Positions 25,542 to 35,731 of a DNA stretch of 46,241 bases are shown here, piece after piece. The stretch is from the NCBI GenBank assembly GCA_944323265.1, contig CALURX010000014.1, positions 1 through 46,241 of the forward strand, in the 5' to 3' direction. Each line of letters opens with the position of its first letter. The first letter of the stretch is position 1. The notes below the pieces were generated by a model, which did not search any database, was not told the origin of the DNA, and saw only the letters and a list, made by a program, of their open reading frames with translations. Source of the stretch: Candidatus Gastranaerophilales bacterium (GTDB taxonomy: Bacteria > Cyanobacteriota > Vampirovibrionia > Gastranaerophilales > Gastranaerophilaceae). Made by a program: the position numbers and the translations under genes.

Positions 25542-28500
25542 ATGGCAGATATTAACAACTACGCAGAAATTTCAGAAAACTTTGATACAATAAAAACCCT
25601 GTTAAATTCAATCAGAGCACAGGGAATACTTAATACCTCAGATGTCGATAAACTCCTTGCGGGGATAAATTCTAAACTGGAAAAATTAAATACTGAAGAA
25701 GATATTGATTTGATAAAGATATTTTTGTCTGAACTTAAACAGAATCTTGATGAGCGTCACAGCGTTCTGTTGTCAAAGTTCGGTGCAATAGAGTCTTTAT
25801 TCTCAAATCTGCTTAAAAACAGCTCTGAGACCCTAAAATCAAGTGAAGTCAAAGAACTTTTTGATATTGTAGCAACAAATCTTTCTGTTTTTTCAAGAGA
25901 AGTTGTTTCGCAAAAAGAAACTCTGTCTGATATTACGCTAAGACTTGATGCAATGCGCTCTGATGACAGTCAGAAACGCGAAATTATTAAGAGTATTGCT
26001 GTTCTTAAAACAGATTTGGAACGTTTGAATAATGGGTTTGATTCTATTGTTCTTAGTTTGAATGAAAGCTTTAAAACTATTATTAGATCTATTTCGGAGG
26101 CAAATCAAACTGAATCTTTCGATAAATTTGAAAGTGAGTTGAGTGAAATTGTAAATTCTTCTAATACAATTTTATCTGCACTCCAGATGATTGATAAAAA
26201 GAATTTGCAGATAGAAGATTATATCAAAACTCTTGCAACCCAAGATGATATGTCAGGAGCCAAAAGAGCTATTTCTGAGCTTGCGGCGAAGAATCAAGAG
26301 CTTGTAAATTCGGTTGATGTTTTAAGTGAAAAATATTATAAGATAGATAATCTTGCTGAAAAAATCGACGCCTCTGTCAATATCATAGCCGGCATGAAGG
26401 CCATATTGGAAGATAGAGACGAACAGACAGCAAGACCAATTCTTGATAAACTGGATGTGTTAGAAGCTCAGCTTAAGGATATATCTTCTGATAGTAAGTT
26501 TGATGAATTTAAATTTAAACTTGAAAGTGTGCTGAATGATATTACGGCTGATACTAAAAACCTTCAGGAAGCCTTAAATCTTTCTTCTGAAGAATTGAAA
26601 AAAATTGATGCCAATATTAAGGGGCTTGATTTAAATACCGGATTCCAAAATATCATTACAAATATTCATAAGGCTGAGCTTGATATAAAAAGTCATGTTG
26701 ATATGAGTTCAGATAAGGTCTCGCAGCTTGTGGATGTCGGTGTTACGAGAACGCTCAATGAGATTTCGTCAAACGCGGACGCGCTGAGCTCAAGTCTAAA
26801 AGATGCTCAGTCTGCACTGACAAATTTATGTGAAAAAAGCTTCTCTGACGTTGCAGAAAATATTGTAGGGCTTAAGAATATAGTTGCTCAAATCGATGAA
26901 AATAATGTTTCCGCTAACAATGCAATATTTTCAAATATAACAGACAGGCTTGCTATTTTTGAAAATAGTCTGAAAACTTCTTTGGATAAGCAGGAAGAGT
27001 ATGTTGCAAATTCATCCGGAAAAATTGTCGAAGAAATTGCAAATATTAAAAATCTCGCAGGAGTTCTTGATTATAAGCTGGATTCTTCTGTTATACAGGT
27101 TAATAATGCAAAACAAGAGTTTGAAAATTTGAAATCTTCTATTGATGGAGTTTTGGCTCTTGATTTTGTTAATGCAGTAAAAGATTTAAGAGTTGATTTA
27201 TACGCTTCCAAGCAGGAATTGACTTCTGCTGTAGAAACTTCATCAGGAGAGCTTGGTGAAAAATTCACAAATGACCTGTTTGGTAAATATGAACTGTTAA
27301 TCAGCAAATTAGACAACGTAGAAGATGAAATCAAACAGACTCAAACATCTTCGTTAACAGGATTGAAATCGATTCTGGATAATATATCTTCTTCAATAGT
27401 TGATGTTTTGTCTTATGTAAGTGTAAGAAACGATGCTTCTTCAGGGGCTTTGGATGTAAGGCTTGCTGATATAACAGAAGCAGTTAAGAACAATAATCTT
27501 GATTATATCGAAAGCGTTAGAGATATAGTAGATGTAATTAGGGCTCAGGTTGAAAGTAATTTAGGCGAACTTGAAAAAGATACAGCCCAGAAAATGGATA
27601 TGATTAATGCTACTGTATCTAAAAATACTGAGGCTATTCGAGATGAAATAAAGTATTCTTATAAAAAGCTGCTTGAAGTTCAAGATAGTTTTAATGAAGT
27701 AAAAGACGCTATCGGATTGAACGGCCGCTCTTTAAGTTCCAATTATGAAAACATAATTTCAAATACGGACGCTTTGAGGCAAGATTTTGAACTCAAGATG
27801 TCTGCTCTAAAAAATGCGCTTCTTGAAAGTGTTACTGATTTTAAGCAGGAATTTACCTGTGAAAATGCTGACAAAATCAGTGAATTGAAGTTTTCATCCG
27901 AAAGTTTGCACACAAAAAGTATTCAAAACGCCGCTGATTTGAAGAATGAATTAAAGCAAGAGCTTACACTTGTTTTGGAATCTTTGAAGTTGAACGTTAA
28001 AACTTTATCTGAGCAGTTATCAAATTCTGTATTGAATATTGAGGGTGCAAATAAAGAAGTTGTAAGCTACATAAAGAATGAATTTTGTTCTGTAGTTGAC
28101 AGCTCTATAGAATCTATACGTACCAATTTGTGTGACTTTTCAGATGAAGTTGCAGGAAAAGTAGATAATGTGGTTGGCGGGTTTGACAGTCTTGAAAGTT
28201 CGGTAAATAATTTGTCAACCAGCACAACAACTGCTTTAAGTTCAACACTTGCACAAATATTGGATAATTTTGTCGCAATGAAAGCGTTGATGAATAGTTT
28301 GAATGAAAAGGCTTCTTTAGACCTAGATAAAAGTGTCGATAAAATTATTCAAGACTTTGCTCAATTGAAAGACTTTGTTAATACAGTTGACGCAAATATT
28401 GATGAAGATTTAACCAGACAGCTTTCAATTATTGAAAATGGTTTTGTGACAATGACTGCTAGAGTGACAGAGCTGCTTGCTGACAATAATAATGCTTTAA

Positions 28501-31500
28501 GTGAGAGAATCAATGCTGGTATAACTGATATTTCGTCAAAACTTTCTCAGTCTTTACAAGAAAGGCTCGAAGGATATAAGTCTCAGATTGAGAAACTTTT
28601 TGATTCTCTTAAGGTAAGTTCGCAGGCACAGTCTGAGTTTATAAAAGAACGTGTAACTGCGCTTAATGGTGTTCTTGAAGAAGCTATTGCCAAGCAGAAT
28701 CAGACATCGGCTGTTCAAATACAAAATATTGCCGATAAGCTAAAATCTGTTCTTGATGAAAACATTGAACTTACTGCGGCTGATTATGGTGCTCTAAAAA
28801 AAGAGTTTAGCAATCTTGTTGTTCAAGTAAGTGAAGAAAATAAAAACTATGCTTTGAATTTGAAATCTCAGCTAGAGGATGTTGTTAAATTTATTGATTC
28901 AGGGTTTGAAATCAATGCTCAGGAAGTGAGTGCTAAATTTGATGATATATCTTCAAGTATACAATCAGTTTCTGGTGTAATTGCGCAATTAAACGGAGAT
29001 GTTAGGAATAGGATTGAAGCTCTTAAAGAATCTATTAATACGATGAAGGTAAACTTCGGATCTTCTATTGAAGGACAATCAGGAGTTGTTATTAACAAAC
29101 TTGAAGAAATTCTTGCGGATATTATTGCTAAAAATGATGAAATCGGCTCATCATTTGCTGTCGCTATAAACAATCTAAACAGTGGTATAAAGGCAGATGT
29201 GACAGAATATAGTGAAAGACTTGTTGAAACAATTGAAAATGAAGCTTTTAATATTATTTCAAAGCAGGAGGAAATATCTAAGGCTGTTCTTGCGGATATA
29301 TCAAATCGAAATAATGCAGGACAGGATTTGATAATATCAGAAGTGAGAACATTAGGAAAGGGGCTTCAAGCTGATATTACTGAACAGAATGATAAATTGC
29401 TAAGAGGTCTGGAAACTCAGTCAGATGTAATACTTTCAAAGCAGGAGGAAATATCTAAGGCTGTTCTTGCGGATATATCAAATCGAAATAATGCAGGACA
29501 GGATTTGATAATATCAGAAGTGAGAACATTAGGAAAGGGGCTTCAAGCTGATATTACTGAACAGAATGATAAATTGCTAAGAGGTCTGGAAACTCAGTCA
29601 GATGTAATACTTTCAAAGCAGGAGGAAATATCTAAGACTATTCTTGCGGATATATCAAACCAGAATAGTGCAGGACAAGATTTAATAATATCAGAAGTGA
29701 GAACATTAGAAAAGGGGCTTCAAGCTGATATTACTGAACAAAATGATAAATTGTTAAGAGGTCTGGAAACTCAGTCAGATGTAATACTTTCAAAGCAGGA
29801 GGAAATATCTAAGACTATTCTTGCGGATATATCAAACCAGAATAGTGCAGGACAAGATTTAATAATATCAGAAGTGCAAGCATTAGGTAATATTGTTCAC
29901 ACCGATATAGCGGAAAAAGCTGATAGGTTAACTAATAGTATAGAAAATCAGAGGAATGCAATATTCTCAAAACAAGATGATGTAGCTAAAACGATGCTTA
30001 ATGGTTTATCATCCCAAAATAATGAACTTAAGTCTTCACTACTTTCTGAAATGAGAATTTTAAATAATGAAATCAAGGCTGATTTTTCAGAATTGCAAGA
30101 AGCGTTAAGAACTCAAATTGAAAATCAATCATATGTTCTTCAAGCAAAACAGGAAGAAATCTCCAAAGAGATGACTGACAATACTTCTGAACTATCTGCA
30201 TCAATAGCATCAAGTGCAGCCGATGTTATAAGCAGTGTAAAAACTTTGACAGATGTTCAGACAGAAAGTTTGGATAAATCTATAGAAGAAAAGTTGAATG
30301 CTGTTCAGAACATTTTAAAAGAGGCTATCACAGAACAAAATAAAGATATTGTGGGGCGTACAAATGAAAATTTGAGTTCTGCTCTATCTAGTCAGCAGAC
30401 AGGTATAATAGCTCAGGCGAAAGATCTTTTCTCAGAGCTTCTTTTCAAACAACAATGTGATATTTTAGATAAATCAAAAGAAATTTTCGGCACATCTTTT
30501 GCCGGACAACAGAATAATATTCTGGAACAGTCGGAAAGTATTTTGAAAGAGCTGCATACTGTATACGGCGGTGTTACAAAACAGCTGAGTGTTATTAATA
30601 CTCTTATAACAGATAATTTGAGCCAGGATGTTGAAGAACTTTATAATAAAGTCCAAAAACTTTTGGAAGAGCATTCACTTAATCTGGTAACAGGCGTCAG
30701 CAATACAACTTCAAAATTGATTAATGAGATGGAGACGCAGTCTTCCAACTTAAAAACTCTTTTTGAATCTCTTAATGACAGGCTCGATAAAGATGAAATT
30801 TCTCAAATGAATCTCTTCCAGGCTCAATTGAAAGAGTTAAGCAGTACATTCAATACATTAATAGAGGAAGCTAAGACTGTTACAAAAGAAGAGGTTTCTT
30901 CTATATCAGAGACTTTAATCGGAAACAGTAAATCTTTGATGGAAGATGTTGAACAGTCGATTGAAGAAAAAGTTAATTCAATTTTAGCAGTTTGTGCTGA
31001 TATATCAGCAGGAGAGCTTCAAACAATGGAGGCATTTGCTGATAAGATTCTTAAGCAGACAGAGACTGTAAAAGAGAATTCTATTGCTTGCAGAGATGCT
31101 TTGTCGGAACTTGTAAGTAAAAATGCCGATATCATTCTTGATAATATTGAAAAAGAAACCGATGTTATTGTTAAGGATTTGATAGAGCAGTTTAATCTAA
31201 TGAGAGAGGCTCAAAAAGATGAGTTGTCGAAATTGACTGTTCATGTTGAAAGCTCTGTCGAAGATTATATATATACTCATATAAATGATTTAAAATCATA
31301 CCTTGATGTAAAAACAGATTCTACAATTATTAACCATAAACTGGATGGGCTTAAGACTGATATAGATAAGTCTGTAGAAGATGTTTTGGATAATATTTCA
31401 AAATTGATTAGCGCAGGGGCTGATTCTAAGGTTGCAAATGAAATCCTTATAACCTCAATGAGTGATAAGATAAACAGTCAAATTCAATCATTTATTAATG

Positions 31501-33194
31501 TTAATGTTGCACAAAGATTTGATGAGCGCTTTAATCTTCTTGATAAGAAGTTTGTTGATACTGTTGTCGATAAGTATGAAGAAATTAAGCTTATCTCAAC
31601 CCAGTATAATAATTCCTTTGAGGCAATACACAACTCTATTCAATCTCTGTTGTCAGGTTTTGTGGATTTTAAAAATGATTTGTCATCTGGAGTTGGAGAA
31701 TTAGTCAGCGGAATAACTAACTCTATAGATGATTTGAGCAGAAGTTTTGCTGATTTAAAGGCGCAGATTCTTAATAAATCTTTTGATGAAGCATTCCAAG
31801 CTTCTCTGAATAATCAAATATCCGGGATAGAGGCTCTTGTTAATGAACAGCTTGGCTATCTGAACGATATTAGCGAGCTTTGCTGCAACAATCTGCCGGA
31901 GCTTACAGAAATGAATACTCTAGTAAAATATGGTATTCAGCAGTCAATAGCTGATTTAACTGCAAAAGTCGAAAATCAGGATGCTATTCGAGAAAAAGAT
32001 TTAAATGAGTTAAAATCTGAGATTATTACGCAGATTTTGAACATATTTAACCAAATTTCATTTGTAGCAGAGCAGGAAGAAATTCTTGATTTTATACAAG
32101 AAAAACATTCGGATTTGATTACGATATTAAGCCATATTGTAACATCTGTTGATACAGTTTCTGCAATGGATAGCAAGGTTAATTCCATAAAAGATGAAAT
32201 AGGAATAATCAACAAAAAGATTTCATCAATAATTTCTTCTGATGGCGATGTTGACTATGTCTACAGCCTTCAGGATTTGGAATCTGATATTGCAAATCTT
32301 CGTCTTGTTCTGAATGAGATGAAGTCTGATAACAAGTCAAAAGAGTTTGAGGAACTTATAGCTTCAACGAACGATATTTATAAGCTTGTAGAAACAATAA
32401 AGGCGGAACTTCCGAAGTTTGAGATAGAAGAATTTAAGCATGAGTTTGATTCCTTGCAGGAAGATATAGTAAGTATTAGTACAAGAACTAATAAATTGAT
32501 ACTAGCATCTGATGAATCATATAAGACACTGCAGGATAATCTTCAAGACTTTAAACTTGTGATTAATGATTTGGATGAAAGAACTCGTAACTTTGCACAT
32601 GAAGCTGGCATTGACAGAATTGACGATAAACTAGGCTCAATAAGTTCAATGATTCATAGCGGGGCTAAAACAAATCAGGTATTTAATCAAGTATTTGAAT
32701 ATTTAGCAGAATGGGTTGATAAAGCAGGAGAGCAGATTTCAACAATTTTTGATAAAGTTGAAACTCTTGATGATATCGGTCAAATAAAGGTTATGCTGGA
32801 AGATTTGAAGGCTGAAGCTGAAGATAATACAGACAGTGTGGAATTAATTGAGGCATTGAGTAATGTATTTGATAAGCAGGCTAAAAGGATTTCTTCTTTG
32901 GAAGCAAAACTTGACAGAGTTATTGTTGAGACTACAATTAGTAATAAAAATAATAAAATAGATTTATCACCATTTGAAGAAACCTTGAATAAATTCTTGG
33001 TTGCAATCGATGATAAGATGGCTCAACAGCAATCAAAGATAGATTCATTGGAAGAAAAACTGGAAGAAGTTGTATCAAAGATAGATCCAAAAGACACAGC
33101 CCAGCTGACTAAAAAGGTTGGCGGTATGGATAGACAAATAGCCAAATTAAACAAAAGTATCGAAAAAATAGCTTCACATGTTGTTGAAAAGTAA
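25542..33194 (+). CDS. Giant coiled-coil protein (2550 aa) with 59-residue repeats
   Basis: Nearly the whole protein is helical coiled coil: Lys/Glu/Asp/Ser/Asn-rich with regularly spaced Leu/Ile/Val, few aromatics and almost no Pro. No signal peptide, membrane helix, ATPase motif or enzymatic domain is visible. Residues 1241-1535 are five 59-residue units (see repeat entry). Elsewhere phrases such as LADIxxQN, ILSxxEEI and FENLKSSI recur loosely, so the whole chain probably grew by duplication. It resembles in style, not demonstrably in sequence, methyl-accepting-type helical bundles and cytoskeletal or scaffold coiled coils. The stop overlaps the start of the FAD oxidase gene by 17 bases. 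Likely a cytoplasmic structural or scaffold protein; function unknown. Confidence 0.85.
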   Translation: MADINNYAEISENFDTIKTLLNSIRAQGILNTSDVDKLLAGINSKLEKLNTEEDIDLIKIFLSELKQNLDERHSVLLSKFGAIESLFSNLLKNSSETLKSSEVKELFDIVATNLSVFSREVVSQKETLSDITLRLDAMRSDDSQKREIIKSIAVLKTDLERLNNGFDSIVLSLNESFKTIIRSISEANQTESFDKFESELSEIVNSSNTILSALQMIDKKNLQIEDYIKTLATQDDMSGAKRAISELAAKNQELVNSVDVLSEKYYKIDNLAEKIDASVNIIAGMKAILEDRDEQTARPILDKLDVLEAQLKDISSDSKFDEFKFKLESVLNDITADTKNLQEALNLSSEELKKIDANIKGLDLNTGFQNIITNIHKAELDIKSHVDMSSDKVSQLVDVGVTRTLNEISSNADALSSSLKDAQSALTNLCEKSFSDVAENIVGLKNIVAQIDENNVSANNAIFSNITDRLAIFENSLKTSLDKQEEYVANSSGKIVEEIANIKNLAGVLDYKLDSSVIQVNNAKQEFENLKSSIDGVLALDFVNAVKDLRVDLYASKQELTSAVETSSGELGEKFTNDLFGKYELLISKLDNVEDEIKQTQTSSLTGLKSILDNISSSIVDVLSYVSVRNDASSGALDVRLADITEAVKNNNLDYIESVRDIVDVIRAQVESNLGELEKDTAQKMDMINATVSKNTEAIRDEIKYSYKKLLEVQDSFNEVKDAIGLNGRSLSSNYENIISNTDALRQDFELKMSALKNALLESVTDFKQEFTCENADKISELKFSSESLHTKSIQNAADLKNELKQELTLVLESLKLNVKTLSEQLSNSVLNIEGANKEVVSYIKNEFCSVVDSSIESIRTNLCDFSDEVAGKVDNVVGGFDSLESSVNNLSTSTTTALSSTLAQILDNFVAMKALMNSLNEKASLDLDKSVDKIIQDFAQLKDFVNTVDANIDEDLTRQLSIIENGFVTMTARVTELLADNNNALSERINAGITDISSKLSQSLQERLEGYKSQIEKLFDSLKVSSQAQSEFIKERVTALNGVLEEAIAKQNQTSAVQIQNIADKLKSVLDENIELTAADYGALKKEFSNLVVQVSEENKNYALNLKSQLEDVVKFIDSGFEINAQEVSAKFDDISSSIQSVSGVIAQLNGDVRNRIEALKESINTMKVNFGSSIEGQSGVVINKLEEILADIIAKNDEIGSSFAVAINNLNSGIKADVTEYSERLVETIENEAFNIISKQEEISKAVLADISNRNNAGQDLIISEVRTLGKGLQADITEQNDKLLRGLETQSDVILSKQEEISKAVLADISNRNNAGQDLIISEVRTLGKGLQADITEQNDKLLRGLETQSDVILSKQEEISKTILADISNQNSAGQDLIISEVRTLEKGLQADITEQNDKLLRGLETQSDVILSKQEEISKTILADISNQNSAGQDLIISEVQALGNIVHTDIAEKADRLTNSIENQRNAIFSKQDDVAKTMLNGLSSQNNELKSSLLSEMRILNNEIKADFSELQEALRTQIENQSYVLQAKQEEISKEMTDNTSELSASIASSAADVISSVKTLTDVQTESLDKSIEEKLNAVQNILKEAITEQNKDIVGRTNENLSSALSSQQTGIIAQAKDLFSELLFKQQCDILDKSKEIFGTSFAGQQNNILEQSESILKELHTVYGGVTKQLSVINTLITDNLSQDVEELYNKVQKLLEEHSLNLVTGVSNTTSKLINEMETQSSNLKTLFESLNDRLDKDEISQMNLFQAQLKELSSTFNTLIEEAKTVTKEEVSSISETLIGNSKSLMEDVEQSIEEKVNSILAVCADISAGELQTMEAFADKILKQTETVKENSIACRDALSELVSKNADIILDNIEKETDVIVKDLIEQFNLMREAQKDELSKLTVHVESSVEDYIYTHINDLKSYLDVKTDSTIINHKLDGLKTDIDKSVEDVLDNISKLISAGADSKVANEILITSMSDKINSQIQSFINVNVAQRFDERFNLLDKKFVDTVVDKYEEIKLISTQYNNSFEAIHNSIQSLLSGFVDFKNDLSSGVGELVSGITNSIDDLSRSFADLKAQILNKSFDEAFQASLNNQISGIEALVNEQLGYLNDISELCCNNLPELTEMNTLVKYGIQQSIADLTAKVENQDAIREKDLNELKSEIITQILNIFNQISFVAEQEEILDFIQEKHSDLITILSHIVTSVDTVSAMDSKVNSIKDEIGIINKKISSIISSDGDVDYVYSLQDLESDIANLRLVLNEMKSDNKSKEFEELIASTNDIYKLVETIKAELPKFEIEEFKHEFDSLQEDIVSISTRTNKLILASDESYKTLQDNLQDFKLVINDLDERTRNFAHEAGIDRIDDKLGSISSMIHSGAKTNQVFNQVFEYLAEWVDKAGEQISTIFDKVETLDDIGQIKVMLEDLKAEAEDNTDSVELIEALSNVFDKQAKRISSLEAKLDRVIVETTISNKNNKIDLSPFEETLNKFLVAIDDKMAQQQSKIDSLEEKLEEVVSKIDPKDTAQLTKKVGGMDRQIAKLNKSIEKIASHVVEK
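29262..30146 (+). repeat. Five tandem 177-base (59-codon) coding repeats
   Basis: Units begin at 29262, 29439, 29616, 29793 and 29970, each opening with a KQEEISK-like codon run (KQDDVAK in the fifth). Units 1 and 2 are essentially identical in DNA; unit 3 differs mainly in KTILADISNQNSAGQ versus KAVLADISNRNNAGQ; the first half of unit 4 is identical to unit 3 and its second half diverges; unit 5 is clearly older. A weaker sixth start is at 30147. The length is a multiple of three, so copy number can change without breaking the frame. Confidence 0.95.
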
Positions 33195-34566
33195 TGAGAA
33201 CCAATTAAAATCAATATTAAAAAGCGATAATGTTCTTACCAGCTTAGAAGAACGTTATTGCTATGCTCAGGATTCAACAAACACTCGTAAAAAATCTCCA
33301 TTACCGGAAGCAGTTGTTTTTGTGGAAACGATAGAGGATGTGCAAAAGGTCTTGAAGCTGGCAAACCGCTGCAAAATTCCGGTTGTATCTAGAGGTGCCG
33401 GCACGAATATGGTAGGAGCTTGTACTCCGACAAAGGGCGGGATAATTCTCAATTTTTCAAAGATGAATAAGATTCTGGATTTTAATCCTGAAAATATGAC
33501 TGTTCGAGTTCAGCCCGGGGTTATCCTTGGTGATTTAAAAAAGTTTGTAGAAGATAGAGGATTATTTTACCCGCCAGATCCTTCAAATATGAGAGTATCA
33601 ACAGTGGGTGGAAGCATAGCGCAATCTTCCGGCGGTCCTATGTCGTTCAAGTACGGCACTACAAAAGATTATGTGCTTAATCTTACTGTTGTTCTTGCTG
33701 ACGGAACGTTGATGAAACTTGGTGCTGGAACAATAAAGGATGCTGTCGGGTATCATTTAAACCAGCTTATAATCGGGAGCGAAGGGACTCTTGCTGTTGT
33801 TGTTGAAGCGGAGCTAAAGCTTATACCGAAACCGGAAGCTTCCAGAGTTATTATGGCTTATTTTGATACAATGGAGGCTGCGGTTGATGGAGTAAATAAA
33901 ATTCTTGCGGATAAAATATTTCCTGCAACAATAGATTTTATGGATAATAATTCGATAACAACCGTAGAAAAATTTTATCCATGCAATCTGAATACAGATA
34001 AAGAAGCCATGCTGCTTATTATGATAGATGGATTTGAATCCTCTATGGATGATCAAGAGGGGCGGGTATACAAAGCAATGCAGGAAGCGGGAGCTTCTGA
34101 TATAGTAATTGCAATAACAGAAGAGGAAAAGGATTCTGTATGGACGGCAAGGCGTGCGAGCTTTGCTGCGACAGCAAAACTCGCTCCTGATGTTGTATCA
34201 GATGATATTATAGTTCCGAGAGACAAACTTGCAAAAATGGTTAAAGAATGCAAAAATATATGTGATAAATATTCTCTTCCTGTTTGTATGGTCGGTCATG
34301 TCGGGGATGGGAATATTCACCCGCAAATTGCATTAAACCTGGAGGATGATGTTCAATTCAAAAACTACATAAAAGCTAAATCTGAGATGTATGAACTTGC
34401 GGTATCATTGGGTGGAACTATATCAGCAGAGCATGGAGTTGGAGCAGAAAAGATTTCTTATATTGAGGATACTGTTGATAAAGAAGCAATAAATTATATG
34501 AGAAGTATAAAAAAGGTTTTTGACCCTAATAACATACTAAACCCGGGTAAAATTTTTAAAATTTAA
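33178..34566 (+). CDS. glcD: FAD-binding glycolate/D-lactate oxidase, GlcD type
   Basis: 462 aa. A flavoprotein of the vanillyl-alcohol-oxidase fold: FAD-binding VVSRGAGTNMVGACTP (about 69-84), PPDPSNMRVSTVGGSIAQ and SSGGPMSFKYGTT; the C-terminal domain has GHVGDGNIHPQ and SAEHGVGAEK, the metal/substrate-site motifs of GlcD and D-lactate dehydrogenases. Length fits a stand-alone GlcD. It oxidises a 2-hydroxy acid such as glycolate or D-lactate; which one cannot be told, and no glcE/glcF subunits are adjacent. The ATG overlaps the giant gene by 17 bases and lacks a clear Shine-Dalgarno, suggesting coupling. Confidence 0.9.
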   Translation: MLLKSNENQLKSILKSDNVLTSLEERYCYAQDSTNTRKKSPLPEAVVFVETIEDVQKVLKLANRCKIPVVSRGAGTNMVGACTPTKGGIILNFSKMNKILDFNPENMTVRVQPGVILGDLKKFVEDRGLFYPPDPSNMRVSTVGGSIAQSSGGPMSFKYGTTKDYVLNLTVVLADGTLMKLGAGTIKDAVGYHLNQLIIGSEGTLAVVVEAELKLIPKPEASRVIMAYFDTMEAAVDGVNKILADKIFPATIDFMDNNSITTVEKFYPCNLNTDKEAMLLIMIDGFESSMDDQEGRVYKAMQEAGASDIVIAITEEEKDSVWTARRASFAATAKLAPDVVSDDIIVPRDKLAKMVKECKNICDKYSLPVCMVGHVGDGNIHPQIALNLEDDVQFKNYIKAKSEMYELAVSLGGTISAEHGVGAEKISYIEDTVDKEAINYMRSIKKVFDPNNILNPGKIFKI

Positions 34567-34577
34567 AAGGAGAAGTT

Positions 34578-34895
34578 ATGGATATTATTGTTGTATATTG
34601 TACTGTACCTGATAAAAAAATTGCAAAAAATATTACCAAAATACTTATGAAGCATAAGCTTGCAGCTTGTGTCAGCATGATTGATAAGGTTCAATCTACA
34701 TTTTCTTGGGACGGTGATATTTGCGAAGAAAAAGAAATTCTTATGATGATAAAAACTCGCCGTTCAAATTACGGAAAAATAAAACTTGTAATAGAGGACT
34801 TGCATCCATATACAGTTCCGGAAATTATAGCTCTTCCGATTGTAGATTGCAGTGAAGATTATTTAAAATGGTTAGTGAAAGAGACAGAATCTTAA
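34578..34895 (+). CDS. cutA: Divalent-cation tolerance protein CutA
   Basis: 105 aa, the normal CutA length. Motifs of the ferredoxin-like trimer: YCTVPDKKIAKNI near the N terminus, LAACVSMIDKVQSTFSWDG, EEKEILMMIKT and HPYTVPEIIALPI. Linked by name to copper tolerance, but the molecular role is not settled in most bacteria. AAAAGGAGAAG precedes the ATG, 11 bases after glcD. The next gene begins inside its last 28 bases. Confidence 0.95.
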   Translation: MDIIVVYCTVPDKKIAKNITKILMKHKLAACVSMIDKVQSTFSWDGDICEEKEILMMIKTRRSNYGKIKLVIEDLHPYTVPEIIALPIVDCSEDYLKWLVKETES

Positions 34896-35659
34896 ATCTT
34901 AAAAATTATTTACGCACTTTTGGCGTAGATATTAATATTGGAAAGACGAAGGCTCGTGGTAATAAAGGAATTTTTATCGGCAGAAAGAATTCTTATCGAA
35001 TTGATGTTTCGAGAGATATTTCTGAAGATAAGATTTTCCCTGTAATTATTCATGAATTTGTACATTACGTACATTATATTTATGATTCTTCTTTAAAATC
35101 ATTAGAGTTTGTTTTTGGTGAGATATCAGATGATTTGACAGAGGAGCTTATAAATATAACAGTAAGAGAAATTCCAAAGGATTTCGCTTCAGCTTTGTTT
35201 GCAAAGAAGAATGAACTTAGTCAGGAGATTAAAATTTTAGGAAAATCAATAAAGAATCAATATCCTGATTTTACTGCTTCCAGAGTTTTTAAGCCGCTGG
35301 AAAGAGGGATATCCTCTCCATTTAAGTATCTCTTGAAATATGACAGGGTTAGAGTTTTCAATAAGATATATTCAATAGATGAATTAGATAGTTCAGAAAT
35401 TTCACCGGTGCATATAAATTATATTCGTCTAAAGTCAAAGCAAAGAGCTCTTGCCCGAATAAATTCAAGGATAAGTCGTTTGAATCGATATTATAATAAT
35501 CCGTCAGAGCTTTTAGCACGTTTTTGTGAACTTTATTTTACGGATATCGAGACAGTCTATAAACTTGCACCTATAGCTGCAGAGAAGTTTTCCGATATTC
35601 TTAAAATGAATAAAATTCCCGAATTTACAGGTATGGCTAAAGTTATAGAAAATAATTAA
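34868..35659 (+). CDS. HEXXH-containing putative zinc metallopeptidase of unknown family
   Basis: 263 aa. IIHEFVHYVHYIYD (about 59-72) contains HEFVH with an additional His three residues on, and SELLARFCELYFTD near the C terminus (about 213-226) could supply a Glu ligand. No signal peptide, so it is cytoplasmic. The N-terminal part (LKNYLRTFGVDINIG, KGIFIGRKNSYRIDVS) looks like the start of the IrrE/ImmA or M78-like peptidases but no helix-turn-helix is seen. It overlaps cutA by 28 bases. Activity is an inference from the zinc motif. Confidence 0.7.
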   Translation: MVSERDRILNLKNYLRTFGVDINIGKTKARGNKGIFIGRKNSYRIDVSRDISEDKIFPVIIHEFVHYVHYIYDSSLKSLEFVFGEISDDLTEELINITVREIPKDFASALFAKKNELSQEIKILGKSIKNQYPDFTASRVFKPLERGISSPFKYLLKYDRVRVFNKIYSIDELDSSEISPVHINYIRLKSKQRALARINSRISRLNRYYNNPSELLARFCELYFTDIETVYKLAPIAAEKFSDILKMNKIPEFTGMAKVIENN

Positions 35660-35731
35660 CAATATTTAAAATATACTTTATTTTTTTATCATTTTTATAT
35701 ACAATATAAATAGAGAAAGAGAGTTGAAAGA

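Noticed and set aside
29262..30146. Direct repeats resembling a CRISPR-like or satellite array
   Set aside because: Units are 177 bases with no unique spacers, all in frame inside one large coding region, and no cas genes are near. It is a protein repeat.
25542..33194. Phage tape-measure protein or chemoreceptor
   Set aside because: No other phage gene is nearby, no membrane segments, and no hairpin-tip signature of chemoreceptors was recognised.
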